Part shown: piece after piece, positions 26,732-35,188 of the stretch
Numbering within the stretch: the first letter of the stretch is position 1
Layout of the letters: the number at the start of each line of letters is the position of its first letter
Source: Thermotogota bacterium
GTDB lineage: Bacteria; Thermotogota; Thermotogae; Thermotogales; Thermotogaceae
Length of the DNA stretch: 64,000 bases
NCBI GenBank assembly: GCA_030550515.1
Contig: JAUQPE010000011.1
Coordinates: forward strand, 37,937 to 101,936
Direction of reading: 5' to 3'
Made by a program: the position numbers and the translations under genes
The notes under the pieces: model-generated
Told to the model about the DNA's origin: nothing
The model's input: the letters and a program-made list of their open reading frames with translations, nothing else
The model's database searches: none

Positions 26732-27431
26732 TCCTGGGGTTGTCCGGTTGGGTGAAAATCTTTTCAGGTGATCCAACTTCCACGATCTTTCCGTCGTCCA
26801 GGAACACCACCTTGTCCGATATTTCCCTGGCGAACCTCATCTCGTGTGTCACGATGATCGTGGTCATACCGGACCGCACGAGATCTCTTATCACGTCCAA
26901 AACTTCCTTGACCAGCTCGGGGTCGAGGGCCGAGGTCGGTTCGTCGAAGAGCATGAGTTCTGGGTCCATCATGAGCGCCCTCGCTATGGCGACTCTCTGC
27001 TGTTGCCCTCCAGAGAGGTTCGCCGGTTTTTCGTGTATCTTGTCCAACAGTCCCACCCTTTCGAGGAGGGCCTTTGCCTTCTCGTACGCGACGTCCTTCG
27101 GCATCCGCTTCACCTTCAATGGAGCCAGAGTCAAGTTCTCCAAAACGGTGAGATGCGGGAACAAGTTGAACTGCTGGAACACCATTCCTATCTGTGTCCT
27201 GATTCGGTTCACGTTCTTGTGAGCGATGGGTTCTCCCTTGAACAAGATCTTTCCTCGTTGGTAGTCTTCCAGCAAGTTTATGCAACGAAGGAGCGTGCTC
27301 TTTCCTCCCCCGCTCGGTCCAATGATCGAGATGACCTCTCCCTTGGCAACTTCGAGGTTGATCCCCTTCAGGACGTGGAGTTTTCCATAGAACTTGTGCA
27401 GATCCTCTATCTTCAAGATGATCTCCCTCAT
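26697..27431 (-). CDS. Polar amino acid ABC transporter ATPase
   Basis: A 244-residue GlnQ/ArtP-type ATPase. Walker A is GPSGGGKST, the Q-loop is VFQQFNLFPHLT, the signature LSGGQQQRVAIARAL, Walker B LMLFDEPTSALD and the switch VTHEM. It powers uptake with the permease and binding protein encoded just upstream. The ATG overlaps the permease stop (ATGA); a TTG further in with GGGAG six bases before it is an alternative start. Convergent overlap of 35 bases with the penicillin-binding protein gene. Confidence 0.93.
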   Translation of the reverse strand: MREIILKIEDLHKFYGKLHVLKGINLEVAKGEVISIIGPSGGGKSTLLRCINLLEDYQRGKILFKGEPIAHKNVNRIRTQIGMVFQQFNLFPHLTVLENLTLAPLKVKRMPKDVAYEKAKALLERVGLLDKIHEKPANLSGGQQQRVAIARALMMDPELMLFDEPTSALDPELVKEVLDVIRDLVRSGMTTIIVTHEMRFAREISDKVVFLDDGKIVEVGSPEKIFTQPDNPRTREFLRHFLSV

Positions 27432-28078
27432 ACTCTCAACCTACTCTCCGCAAAACGAACGAGCCTGGACAGCGTGAAAGTGATCAGGAAGTATATTAAA
27501 GCCACACCCCCGTACACTGGAAAACTGAGGAAGGTCCTGCTCACTATGTATTGGGCACTTCGCATCAACTCCACAGTTCCTATGACCGTCGCCAAAGAAC
27601 TTTCCTTCGTGAGAGCGATGAACTCGTTTCCAAGCGCGGGTAGGATGTTTCTAAAAGCTTGGGGTAAGATCACGTACAGCATCGCTTGACCGTGTGTCAT
27701 TCCTAGGGACCTTGCCGCTTCGTACTGGCCACGCGGAACGGACTGTATTCCTGCCCTCACGATCTCCGCCACGTAGGCTCCACTGTTGATGCCAAGCGTT
27801 ACCACCGCTGCCGTGAACCTGTCGAACCTCAAGCCAAGTTCGGGAAGGCCAAAGTATACGAGGAACAGTTGCACGAGTAGGGGTGTTCCCCTTATGAATT
27901 CCACGTAGATGGATGCCGGGTAACGAAACGCCCTATGTCTCGAGAGTCTGCCCATACCAACGAAGGTTCCTATCGCAAGGCCTATGAGGACCGAGAGGGA
28001 GGTAAGCTGAAGGGTGCTCACGGCACCCTTCAACAGAGCAGGCAAGTTGTCCAAAACCACCTTCAACCACTCGGGCAT
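27428..28078 (-). CDS. Polar amino acid ABC transporter permease
   Basis: A 216-residue HisM/GlnP-type permease with about five membrane helices. The ATPase-coupling loop is present (GAYVAEIVRAGIQSVPRGQ, EAARSLGMTHGQAM). The ATG at 28078 (MPEWLKVVLDN) follows AGGAGGAG, which lies just past the binding-protein stop; the longer frame to 28099 is not needed. Middle gene of a binding protein-permease-ATPase operon. Confidence 0.93.
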   Translation of the reverse strand: MPEWLKVVLDNLPALLKGAVSTLQLTSLSVLIGLAIGTFVGMGRLSRHRAFRYPASIYVEFIRGTPLLVQLFLVYFGLPELGLRFDRFTAAVVTLGINSGAYVAEIVRAGIQSVPRGQYEAARSLGMTHGQAMLYVILPQAFRNILPALGNEFIALTKESSLATVIGTVELMRSAQYIVSRTFLSFPVYGGVALIYFLITFTLSRLVRFAESRLRV

Positions 28079-28095
28079 CGTTTCCTCCTCCTGTA

Positions 28096-28842
28096 TCATT
28101 CAAACCATTTCGAGAGCAAGGAGTTGTAGATGGACTTTTCCATCAGCTCTTTCAAGGTATCGTTGATCACCGCGAGTAGGTCTTGATCTTCCTTTCTGAC
28201 GGCTATCCCGTAGTGCTCGCTGGACAACACGGGACTCGAGATGACAAAGTCTGGATTCTTCTCCACGAATGCCTTCGCGGTAGCCGAATCAAGAACGACC
28301 GCATCGGCCCTTTTGGCTCGCACTTCCAAGAACGCGTCGGTGAACTTGTCGAAACGTACCACCTTTATACCCTGGTATTTCGAAACCTCCAAGTCCCCAG
28401 TGGTTCCCAACTGAACCGCTACCGTTTTTCCCACGAGCTCTTCGTAACTCTTCGGCTGGAAGTTGGAGTCCTTTCTCACGACTATGACCTGCCCAGCTTC
28501 GAAGTAGGGATCCGAGAACTCCACGACCTTTCTCCTCTCCTCGGTGATGGTCATGCCAGAAATGATCGCGTCGATCTTCTTCGTCAAGAGGGCGGGGATA
28601 AGACCGTCAAAGGTCATTTCCACTACCTTCAGTTCCACCCCAAGTTTTTTCGCGATTTCTCTGGCGATGTCAACGTCGAAACCTACGATTTCTCCTTTTT
28701 CGTTCACGAACTCGAACGGTGGGAAATCCGCCGAAAGTCCAACAAGGAAGTATCCACGACTCTTTATTTCTCCCACAACGGCTGAGAACATCACCAACGG
28801 TACTCCCACGAGCAACAACAACAAAAACACCGTTTTTTTCAC
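28096..28842 (-). CDS. Polar (arginine-type) amino acid-binding protein
   Basis: A 248-residue periplasmic binding protein with a signal peptide (KKTVFLLLLLVGVPLVMFS). The family 3 signature GFDVDIAREIAKKLGV is present, followed by DAIISGMTITEERR. It appears to be the orthologue of the T. maritima arginine-binding protein TM0593 by neighbourhood and sequence, from memory. The GTG at 28842 follows GGAGGTG at good spacing; the frame continues upstream to 28887 without a signal. Confidence 0.9.
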   Translation of the reverse strand: MKKTVFLLLLLVGVPLVMFSAVVGEIKSRGYFLVGLSADFPPFEFVNEKGEIVGFDVDIAREIAKKLGVELKVVEMTFDGLIPALLTKKIDAIISGMTITEERRKVVEFSDPYFEAGQVIVVRKDSNFQPKSYEELVGKTVAVQLGTTGDLEVSKYQGIKVVRFDKFTDAFLEVRAKRADAVVLDSATAKAFVEKNPDFVISSPVLSSEHYGIAVRKEDQDLLAVINDTLKELMEKSIYNSLLSKWFE

Positions 28843-28902
28843 GGTGACCACCTCCTCGCTGAATGATAACACAAAAAGATGACACAACGCAACATATTTA
28901 TG

Positions 28903-30219
28903 TTAGTGTCTTATGAACACCAACCAGAGAACGAAAATGGCCGCCAAAACCCAGCTGAACCAGTGTACCTCCTTGGTCCTTCCAGAGAGAGTTTTGATCA
29001 ACGTGTGAGATGCCACACCCACGGCGATGCCGTTGGCTATGGAGTAAGTCAGCGGCATAGATATCACGGTGAGGAACGCAGGCAGTGCTTCCGTGATGTC
29101 GTCCCATTTTATCTTTCCCAGGTGACTGATCATCAGCGTTCCAACGAATATCAAGGCAGGGGCAGTTGCGTATGCTGGAACCGTCATCGCCAGGGGCGAG
29201 AAGAAAAGCATGGCCAACATCAACAGAGCGGTCACAAGCGCTGTCAGACCCGTTCGTCCTCCCTCGGCTATACCCGCCCCACTCTCTATGTAAGTGGTAA
29301 CGGTGGACGTTCCAAATACCGCACCGACAGATGTTCCGATAGCGTCAGCCATATAGGCCCTGCTCGCGCGGGGGAAATCACCGTTTTTCATGAAGCCGGC
29401 GCTCTGAGCGAGTCCTGTGAGCGTTCCGAGTGTGTCGAAGAAGTCCACAAAGAAGAAAGTCAGAACGACTATCCAGAAATCCAAACTCAACAGTCCCGAA
29501 AAGTCCATCTTCATGAAGGTCGGCGAAATATCGGGCACAGGCCCAACTATCCCTTGGTACTTCGTCACACCTATACCGGGAATGGCTCCAAAGAGTGTGG
29601 AAACGAGTATCCCGATCATGACGGCACCCGGGATTCTCTTGGCGTGCAGCACGGCTATCGTGAGAAGTCCCACCACGCTCACCAGAACGCCTGGATTCCT
29701 CAAGTCGCCCAAGGTGACGAAAGTGGCGGGGCTAGAGGCAACTATACCGGCTCCCTTCAGCCCGATGAACGCGATGAAGAAGCCTATACCAGCACCTATT
29801 GCGATCTTTATTGAATCCGGTATCACCCTCACCACGAACTTCCTGAAACCGGTAAGCGTCAGCACTATGAATGTCAATCCCTCTATGAAGATCGCAGCCA
29901 GAGCTACCCTCCAGTCTATTCCCATGCCAAGGCAGACCGTGTAGGTGAAGTAGGCGTTCAAACCCATCCCTGGAGCGAGCGCAAAGGGATAGTTCGCGAA
30001 AAAGGCCATGATGAGCGTTGCCGTTGCGGAACTCAGGATGGTCGCCACCATGAAGGCCCCGAAGAACTGCTGATAAAGGGGCGTTCCCGGCGTTACCTTC
30101 ACCGCTTCGACGAGTATGGAAGGATTCACGAAGACGATGTAGGCCATCGTGAGAAAGGTTGCAACACCAGCGAAGATCTCAGTTTTCACGTTTGTTTTGT
30201 TTTCCTTCAACTTGAACAT
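28903..30219 (-). CDS. NCS2-family adenine/guanine/hypoxanthine permease
   Basis: A 438-residue membrane protein with 12 or more helices of the AzgA/PbuG branch of nucleobase transporters. Family motifs include TEIFAGVATFLTMAYIVFVN near the N-terminus, APGMGLNAYFTYTV, and DFFDTLGTLTGLAQ in the middle. It should import purine bases with protons. The ATG follows GGTGAAGGAGAG. It is a single gene; no purine riboswitch fold is evident in the 5' region. Confidence 0.9.
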   Translation of the reverse strand: MFKLKENKTNVKTEIFAGVATFLTMAYIVFVNPSILVEAVKVTPGTPLYQQFFGAFMVATILSSATATLIMAFFANYPFALAPGMGLNAYFTYTVCLGMGIDWRVALAAIFIEGLTFIVLTLTGFRKFVVRVIPDSIKIAIGAGIGFFIAFIGLKGAGIVASSPATFVTLGDLRNPGVLVSVVGLLTIAVLHAKRIPGAVMIGILVSTLFGAIPGIGVTKYQGIVGPVPDISPTFMKMDFSGLLSLDFWIVVLTFFFVDFFDTLGTLTGLAQSAGFMKNGDFPRASRAYMADAIGTSVGAVFGTSTVTTYIESGAGIAEGGRTGLTALVTALLMLAMLFFSPLAMTVPAYATAPALIFVGTLMISHLGKIKWDDITEALPAFLTVISMPLTYSIANGIAVGVASHTLIKTLSGRTKEVHWFSWVLAAIFVLWLVFIRH

Positions 30220-30360
30220 CTCTCCTTCACCCCCACTGGAAGTGTTTGTGTGTTCTATTTTCTCATGAACATCTTAAAAAAATGTTAAAAACCCGAATTC
30301 TCGAGGGACCCGTGAGGTTATAATTCTCACTGGTGGATTTCAGCTCGAGGAGGGTTCGAA

Positions 30361-31701
30361 TTGAAGAAACTCGGCGTGGTGGGTTTCGGGGCTAGCTCGA
30401 TAGGTTACATCTATGGACTCATAGAGAGCGGCCGTCTGAAAGACTACGAAGTGGTCGTCTTCGAGAGAGGAAAGGATCACATGCACAACACGATATCCGG
30501 TGTGAGGATGGATGGAAAGATTTTCATATCGAAGAGTATGGGAGGAGAGATCGACGTTCCCCTGGAGATACAGGAGAAGATCGTGGAGTTTTACCTCTTG
30601 CATTCCGGTTTCAAGCCGACCGTCGGGAAGGAGAAGGGAACGATAGCGTACCTGAGATCTTTCGAGCGGAACGGTAGGAAGATTGAGTTTGGAGAATCTT
30701 TCGCTGACGAGACCGTATACAGAAAGTTCTACCACCACGGTTTTGAACCTGTGAAGGCGTACTTTTTCCACCTTGGAACTGACGTGCTCAGAGAGACAAA
30801 TCACAACATCTACGAGTATTTCAAATCTTTCGACAACATCCACTTTGAGTTCGATACCGTCGTCGGAGACGTGGATCTCGGACCCCCCCACGTTGTCCAT
30901 ACGAACAAAGGGTCCTTCTCTTTCGATGAACTTGTGATTGCAGTCGGTAGGAGCGGGCACAAGCTGATGGATCGTTTGAAAGAAAAATACCCATACCTTG
31001 TGAAGGAAAACCACTTTGTGGACATAGGTGTGAGGTACGAAGTTCCAAATCACGTGATGGAGAAGTACTTCGACATGTACGAAGTGAAAGTGCGTTACAA
31101 AACGAAGACTGGGTACCTGTGCAGGCTCTTCTGTCAAAACCCAGCTGGTAAAGTGGTGCTCGAAAAGTACGACGACTTCACCACCGTGAACGGGTATTCG
31201 GACACTTTCCACAAGACCGAAAACACCAATTTCGCCATCCTTGTGACCACCAGGTTCACCGAGCCCTTCAACGACCCAACGGGCTACGGCGTGAACCTGG
31301 CAAAGCTCGCCAACATCTTGGCTGGTGACAAGAGGAAGGTGATCTTGCAAACTTACGGTGATTTCAAGGAGTACAGGAGGACGAAGAGGTTGGGTAGAGT
31401 TCGACCCACTTTGGACGAGGAGGGCTACATACTGGGTGATGCGAACCTCGTCTTCCCAGCGAAGATAAGGGAGTCCCTGGTGGATTTTGTTGAGAACCTC
31501 GACAAAGTCGTGGAAGGCGTGGCTTATTTCGACAACCTCCTCTACGCCGTCGAGGTGAAGTTCTACTCCAACAAGTTCCTGAACGACATAGTGGAAGGTC
31601 TGCACGTAGTGGGAGACTGCTCCGGTTGGACTAGATCGATACAGTACGCCACCTCGATGGGCTACATGAGGGCGTTGGGTGTGAGGGTTCAGCACTTGTG
31701 A
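30361..31701 (+). CDS. FAD-dependent dehydrogenase (COG2509-like)
   Basis: A 446-residue flavoprotein. The N-terminal dinucleotide-binding motif is VGFGASSIGYIYGL, and the C-terminal FAD segment GLHVVGDCSGWTRSIQYA places the flavin. The family is annotated as uncharacterised FAD-dependent dehydrogenases; substrate and partner are unknown. The TTG start has GAGGAGGGTTCGAA upstream, and TATAAT lies at 30319-30324 with a poor -35. Single gene; its 3' end overlaps the convergent membrane-protein gene by 13 bases. Confidence 0.8.
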   Translation: MKKLGVVGFGASSIGYIYGLIESGRLKDYEVVVFERGKDHMHNTISGVRMDGKIFISKSMGGEIDVPLEIQEKIVEFYLLHSGFKPTVGKEKGTIAYLRSFERNGRKIEFGESFADETVYRKFYHHGFEPVKAYFFHLGTDVLRETNHNIYEYFKSFDNIHFEFDTVVGDVDLGPPHVVHTNKGSFSFDELVIAVGRSGHKLMDRLKEKYPYLVKENHFVDIGVRYEVPNHVMEKYFDMYEVKVRYKTKTGYLCRLFCQNPAGKVVLEKYDDFTTVNGYSDTFHKTENTNFAILVTTRFTEPFNDPTGYGVNLAKLANILAGDKRKVILQTYGDFKEYRRTKRLGRVRPTLDEEGYILGDANLVFPAKIRESLVDFVENLDKVVEGVAYFDNLLYAVEVKFYSNKFLNDIVEGLHVVGDCSGWTRSIQYATSMGYMRALGVRVQHL

Positions 31702-32003
31702 TGGATCAAGAGACTTAAACCCCACTCCATGAAAGCGACTGCGACGATCAAGAGAAAACCTTTAAAGAAACTGAAACTGTACACTCTCAGGGAGTGCACC
31801 ACTAAAATCGCGGCGAGAGCTAAAGAAACGAGACCTCGCGGGAATCCTTTTCTTATCAGAGAGCTCACGCCAGAGTAAGCGAAGATCCCCGCGAACGCGA
31901 GCCCCACCGCCTTTCCGAAGGACATCTCGAGCAGCCCAAACATGGAAAACAGTATCAACACGCCGATCAAAACCATGAAGAAACCAAAGCCCCTCATCTT
32001 CAT
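31689..32003 (-). CDS. Small four-helix membrane protein (LiaI/LiaF N-terminal-like)
   Basis: A 104-residue protein with four predicted membrane helices and little else. The length, the start MRGFGFFMVLIGVLILFSMF and its place after a DUF4097 gene resemble the LiaI/LiaF-type membrane domain found in envelope-stress modules. The identification is weak on sequence alone. The ATG overlaps the DUF4097 stop (TGATG). Confidence 0.6.
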   Translation of the reverse strand: MKMRGFGFFMVLIGVLILFSMFGLLEMSFGKAVGLAFAGIFAYSGVSSLIRKGFPRGLVSLALAAILVVHSLRVYSFSFFKGFLLIVAVAFMEWGLSLLIHHKC

Positions 32004-32776
32004 CAATCTCCCCTCATCTCGCGGAGCAAACGCTCCGCTGTTTCCTTCGATATCTTCCCTTCCAAAAACATGCGCAATATCTTTTCTACCAACTTGTCCT
32101 TAGACCGTGCGACTTCGAGCTTTAGGTCGCCGGATGAGGTCTTGACGAGCACGAAATCGCTGCCAAGACCGAACACCATATCGTTTGTTTTGGAAAAATA
32201 AGGCACGTTCGATAAAAATCTCCCTGACGCTGTCTCAAAACGTACCCTCAGATCTGGCATTTCAGAAAAGATCAGCTTGACATCCCCCGCCGTTGTGATC
32301 ATTTCCCATTTCCTGCCATGGATGTCTTCACAAATCACGCTCCCCGAGACCAATTCCAATACGGCGTTCTCCGAGTACACGTTTTTCACCTCTACGCTCC
32401 CAGAAACAACCCTGAGGTTGAGGTCCTTAACGTCGCATTCGTGAAGCGTAACTTTCCCGAAGACCTTGTTCACGAGCAGTTCTCTGACCTTCACGCTGTA
32501 TAAAGAAACCTTCCCCGATGTGGTGGAGATTACGATCTTTTGCACTTCCTCTGGGCAAACCAACTCGATTTTTTCCAACTCTTCCTGAGGCTTTGGGTAC
32601 TTCGAAACTTCGCATGAAAGTCTCGTCGTTACGAGAAGTTCTCCCTCCTCAGTTTTCAAAGAGGGGGCTGCTTCCGCGTACAGAACCAGTTCATCCCCGG
32701 CTTTAACGACAACATCCGCTGCTATGCTTTCTACGGTTACCATCTCGACTCTTTCGATACCCACGAGGTACTTCAC
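32003..32776 (-). CDS. DUF4097-type beta-helix protein with SHOCT-like tail
   Basis: A 257-residue protein without a signal peptide. Residues 60-215 form repeated short beta segments (STTSGKVSLYSVKVRELL, LRVVSGSVEVKNV, LELVSGSVICEDI, VKTSSGDLKLEV) typical of the DUF4097 right-handed helix. The last 30 residues (MFLEGKISKETAERLL) resemble a SHOCT or helical oligomerisation tail. The start is GTG after AGGAGGAAGTGATTC. DUF4097 proteins often accompany membrane-stress regulators. Confidence 0.75.
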   Translation of the reverse strand: MKYLVGIERVEMVTVESIAADVVVKAGDELVLYAEAAPSLKTEEGELLVTTRLSCEVSKYPKPQEELEKIELVCPEEVQKIVISTTSGKVSLYSVKVRELLVNKVFGKVTLHECDVKDLNLRVVSGSVEVKNVYSENAVLELVSGSVICEDIHGRKWEMITTAGDVKLIFSEMPDLRVRFETASGRFLSNVPYFSKTNDMVFGLGSDFVLVKTSSGDLKLEVARSKDKLVEKILRMFLEGKISKETAERLLREMRGD

Positions 32777-32779
32777 GAA

Positions 32780-33157
32780 TCACTTCCTCCTGAGCATACC
32801 CTTGACCAACTTCAGAGCTTCTTCCTCGGTGATCTCTCTTCTTTCGAGTTTGTCGAGAACTTCGGATAAATCACTTTGATCTTCTTCTTCGTATCCCAAA
32901 ACTTTCACTATCTCATCGAGCCTCGATTTCGCCGTTGGATAGGAGATACCGAGCACCTTTTGAACCTCGCTAAGGTTGCCCCTGCTCTTCAAGAAGACCC
33001 TCAGGAACCTCACTTGTTCTTCGGAGAGCCTCGCAAATTCGTTCATTCTGAATATACCTCTCATTGTGGTACCGCAGGAGCTACACGTCAACTCACTTAC
33101 GGTGAGCTCCTCACCGCATACAGGACAGAGAACGGGAAAGGTTCTTATCTCTTTCAT
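32780..33157 (-). CDS. DUF2089 zinc-ribbon/helix-turn-helix protein
   Basis: A 125-residue probable regulator. A zinc ribbon (CPVC near residue 11, CSSC near 25) precedes a helical DNA-binding-like part (RFLRVFLKSRGNLSEVQKVL, ISYPTAKSRLDEIVKVLGY) and a C-terminal LERREITEEEALKLV tail. It matches DUF2089. The ATG at 33157 follows GGAGGGAAGGGA; the extension to 33199 is rejected. First gene of the DUF2089-DUF4097-membrane protein operon, and so a plausible controller of it. Confidence 0.8.
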   Translation of the reverse strand: MKEIRTFPVLCPVCGEELTVSELTCSSCGTTMRGIFRMNEFARLSEEQVRFLRVFLKSRGNLSEVQKVLGISYPTAKSRLDEIVKVLGYEEEDQSDLSEVLDKLERREITEEEALKLVKGMLRRK

Positions 33158-33182
33158 TCCCTTCCCTCCACCTTCTTCGTTC

Positions 33183-33211
33183 TCTATACATTCTACCATT
33201 TGTATTCACAA
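33183..33211 (-). promoter_or_regulatory. Putative promoter of the DUF2089 operon
   Basis: On the minus strand TTGTGA and TATAGA are 17 bases apart, about 26 bases before the start codon. It overlaps the opposing promoter at 33200-33227. Confidence 0.6.
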
Positions 33212-33227
33212 CTTTTCGTGTTAAAAT
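33200..33227 (+). promoter_or_regulatory. Putative promoter of the DtxR-type gene
   Basis: TTGTAT and TAAAAT are 16 bases apart, 20 bases before the start codon. The -35 elements of this promoter and of the opposing one share the same bases, so the two should be mutually exclusive or jointly controlled. Confidence 0.6.
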
Positions 33228-33247
33228 TCCAGGAGGGAGGTCGGAAG

Positions 33248-33706
33248 ATGCTTTCTTCCACCGAGAAGAAGTACCTTTTGGCGGTTTACCTCACCGCGGA
33301 CGAGGGGAGCACCAGACTGAAAAGGGTGGCTGACTTCTTGAAAGTCAAGATGCCCTCCGCGAAGCAGATACTAGAGTTCCTTGCGGAGAAAAAAATGGTG
33401 AACTACGTGCGTAGAGGTCCCATATCGCTCACCAAGAAAGGGCAGGAAGTAGCCTTGAAAGAGTACGAACGGTTCACCAACTTGAAGGTTTTCTTAAAGA
33501 ACGTGCTTTTCCTCCGCGAGGAGGAAGCTGAGAAAGGAGCCTGGGAAATTTTCTTCGCGCTGGAAGAAGGCATAGCTAACAGGATCGTTGATTTCGTGAG
33601 CTTCTTGAACCAATGCCCTCAGATCACGCCTCTCTGCATAAAAGGTTTCAGAGAATTCCTCGAAACGGGTATTTTTCCAAAACTTTGCCAACTCAGAAAG
33701 CAATGA
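33248..33706 (+). CDS. DtxR/MntR-family metal-dependent regulator (probable)
   Basis: A 152-residue protein whose first 65 residues form a winged helix like DtxR/MntR (KKYLLAVYLTADEGSTRLKRVADFLKV is the start; MPSAKQILEFLAEKKMVNY is the recognition region). A helical dimerisation region follows, with FLREEEAEKGAWEIFFALEE. Possible metal ligands (Glu, Cys near QCPQITPLCIKGF) are present but incomplete relative to DtxR. There is no SH3 domain. The ATG at 33248 has GGAGGGAGGTCGGAAG upstream; a much longer frame to 32876 is antisense shadow. The target may be the divergent operon. Confidence 0.7.
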   Translation: MLSSTEKKYLLAVYLTADEGSTRLKRVADFLKVKMPSAKQILEFLAEKKMVNYVRRGPISLTKKGQEVALKEYERFTNLKVFLKNVLFLREEEAEKGAWEIFFALEEGIANRIVDFVSFLNQCPQITPLCIKGFREFLETGIFPKLCQLRKQ

Positions 33707-33712
33707 TATAAT
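33685..33712 (+). promoter_or_regulatory. Promoter of the rpsF-ssb-rpsR operon
   Basis: TTGCCA and a perfect TATAAT are 16 bases apart. The -10 touches the stop codon of the DtxR-type gene. A start near 33719 would give a leader of about 60 bases. Confidence 0.75.
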
Positions 33713-33730
33713 CTCACGAGTGACCATCCC

Positions 33731-33770
33731 GCTCCCCTCGACGGGAGGGGGGCCGAGAGTCCGAGGGAGG
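33731..33770 (+). promoter_or_regulatory. Structured leader of rpsF, candidate S6:S18 autoregulatory site
   Basis: Bases 33731-33753 can form a nine-pair hairpin (GCTCCCCTC, loop GACGG, GAGGGGGGC). CCGAGAGTCCGAGGG follows immediately and runs into the ribosome site. Known rpsF leaders bound by the S6:S18 complex have a paired element with CCG in a bulge or loop. Whether this fold matches that motif needs covariance checking. Confidence 0.45.
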
Positions 33771-33778
33771 TGGAGTGT

Positions 33779-34156
33779 GTGTACGTCAAAGAGAGGATCT
33801 ACGAAAGCATGTTCATCGTCGCACCAAACATTCCGGAAGCGGAAAGGGAAAAACTCGTCGAAAAGGTCAAGAACATCATCGAGGAACGAGTCAGAGGCAG
33901 GATAGAGAAGGTCGACCGGATGGGACTCAGAAAGTTTGCCTACGAGATCAAAAAGTTCTCCGAGGGAGATTACACGGTGATCTACTTCAGGTGCGACGGC
34001 CAGCGCTTGCAAGAGCTTGAGGAATTCTACCGAGTCACGCCCGAGATCATAAGGTGGCAAACGTTCAGGAGGTTCGATCTGGAAAAGAAGGAGAGAAAAC
34101 AGCAAAAGAAAGAGACGGAAGCAGTTGAGACCGGTGAGGGAGGCACAGAATCTTAA
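33779..34156 (+). CDS. rpsF: 30S ribosomal protein S6
   Basis: A 125-residue S6 that binds the 16S rRNA central domain with S18. The core VKERIYESMFIVAPN and the strand GDYTVIYFRCDG are typical, with the conserved RWQTFRRFDLEKKE ahead of a charged tail. The GTG at 33779 is eight bases past GGAGG; another GTG at 33770 overlaps the ribosome site itself. The stop overlaps ssb (TAATG). Confidence 0.95.
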   Translation: MYVKERIYESMFIVAPNIPEAEREKLVEKVKNIIEERVRGRIEKVDRMGLRKFAYEIKKFSEGDYTVIYFRCDGQRLQELEEFYRVTPEIIRWQTFRRFDLEKKERKQQKKETEAVETGEGGTES

Positions 34157-34566
34157 TGGCTTTCTTCAACAAAATCATCCTCATTGGTAGGCTTGTCAGG
34201 GATCCGGAAGAGAGGTACACGCTGAGTGGTATGCCGGTGACCACTTTTACGATCGCCGTAGACAGGGTCCCGAGGAAAAACGCGTCGGAAGATGCACAGA
34301 CAACCGACTTTTTCCGCGTGGTGACTTTCGGAAAGCTCGCGGAATTTGTGAGAACTTATCTCACGAAGGGAAGGCTTGTCCTCGTCGAAGGTGAGATGAG
34401 GATGAGGAGATGGGAAACACCTTCTGGTGAGAAAAGAGTCTCTCCCGAAGTTGTGGCGAACGTGGTGAGGTTTATGGACAAGAAACCCGCCGAGATCCCG
34501 GAGGAAGAGGAAACTCCAGAGGACGTGACTGAGGAAATTTTCGGCGAGGATGAACCGCCGTTTTGA
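34156..34566 (+). CDS. ssb: Single-stranded DNA-binding protein
   Basis: A 136-residue SSB with one OB fold ([50 protein letters not shown]) and an acidic C-terminal tip ending DEPPF, which recruits replication and repair partners. It lies between the S6 and S18 genes, the usual bacterial order. Confidence 0.96.
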   Translation: MAFFNKIILIGRLVRDPEERYTLSGMPVTTFTIAVDRVPRKNASEDAQTTDFFRVVTFGKLAEFVRTYLTKGRLVLVEGEMRMRRWETPSGEKRVSPEVVANVVRFMDKKPAEIPEEEETPEDVTEEIFGEDEPPF

Positions 34567-34580
34567 GGGAGGTGTCTGAG

Positions 34581-34808
34581 GTGCCTTACACGAAAAAGAA
34601 GAAAAAGATAAAAAAGTGCAGGCTTTGTGAGATGAAGCTCGATTACGTTGATTATAAAGACGTGAAACTCCTGAGGGATTTCCTGACGGACAAAGCAAAA
34701 ATCATTCCCAAAAGACTCACTGGGACTTGTTCTAAGCACCAAAGGATGATCAAAATAGCGATAAAGAGAGCGAGGCAGATGGGTCTACTTCCTTATCTGA
34801 GGTACTGA
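34581..34808 (+). CDS. rpsR: 30S ribosomal protein S18
   Basis: A 75-residue basic protein. It carries CRLC near residue 13 plus GTCSKHQR near 51, consistent with the zinc-binding form of S18. The GTG at 34581 lies six bases after GGAGGTG; the frame from 34563 overlaps the ssb stop and is less likely. Last gene of the operon, followed by a hairpin. Confidence 0.94.
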   Translation: MPYTKKKKKIKKCRLCEMKLDYVDYKDVKLLRDFLTDKAKIIPKRLTGTCSKHQRMIKIAIKRARQMGLLPYLRY

Positions 34809-34812
34809 CGAA

Positions 34813-34834
34813 GAGAGGGGCGACCGCCCCTCTT
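34813..34834. terminator. Probable bidirectional terminator between rpsR and the DUF1292 gene
   Basis: AGAGGGGC and GCCCCTCT arms close a four-base loop. The T-rich run TTCATTATTCTTC follows on the plus strand. It lies between two convergent genes, so it may serve both. Confidence 0.65.
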
Positions 34835-34836
34835 CA

Positions 34837-35151
34837 TTATTCTTCTTCCTCGAAATCCTCGAACATCTCCTCCAGATCGGGTATGCTCTGCTTCCACTTC
34901 TCGAAAACCCTCACTGCAACGTCTCTCTCTACACCTTCAAGCATGATACCCTCTGGTGTCTCGTCGGCTTTGAACACGTAGACCTCTCCCAGATCTTCTA
35001 TCATGTCTTTCGCTTCGTTGAGGAAGACCTCTTCACAAACCCAGTAAACATTCCCTTCGTCCTCCACTTCGCCGAGTTTGTGAAAGAACACCTCGTTTCC
35101 ATCTTGATCGAACAGACTGAAAATCTCCTCGTAGTGTTCATGTTCACTCAT
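34837..35151 (-). CDS. DUF1292 acidic protein
   Basis: A 104-residue, strongly acidic cytoplasmic protein. The opening EIFSLFDQDGNEVFFHKLGEV and YWVCEEVFLN match the DUF1292 (YrzB-like) family of unknown function; the tail ends DLEEMFEDFEEEE. The ATG at 35151 follows AAGGAGGTATACCGCT. The same frame stays open to 35703 but that part is antisense to pstS and is rejected. Confidence 0.78.
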   Translation of the reverse strand: MSEHEHYEEIFSLFDQDGNEVFFHKLGEVEDEGNVYWVCEEVFLNEAKDMIEDLGEVYVFKADETPEGIMLEGVERDVAVRVFEKWKQSIPDLEEMFEDFEEEE

Positions 35152-35188
35152 AGCGGTATACCTCCTTGGAGAGCTTTGCTTCTCGATG

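Noticed and set aside
30220..30300. Possible purine riboswitch before the purine permease
   Set aside because: The 5' region is AT-rich and I find no three-way junction or conserved loop pairing of the purine aptamer.
32876..33247. In-frame upstream extension of the DtxR-type gene
   Set aside because: It runs antisense through the DUF2089 gene and both promoters; the ATG at 33248 has a strong ribosome site.
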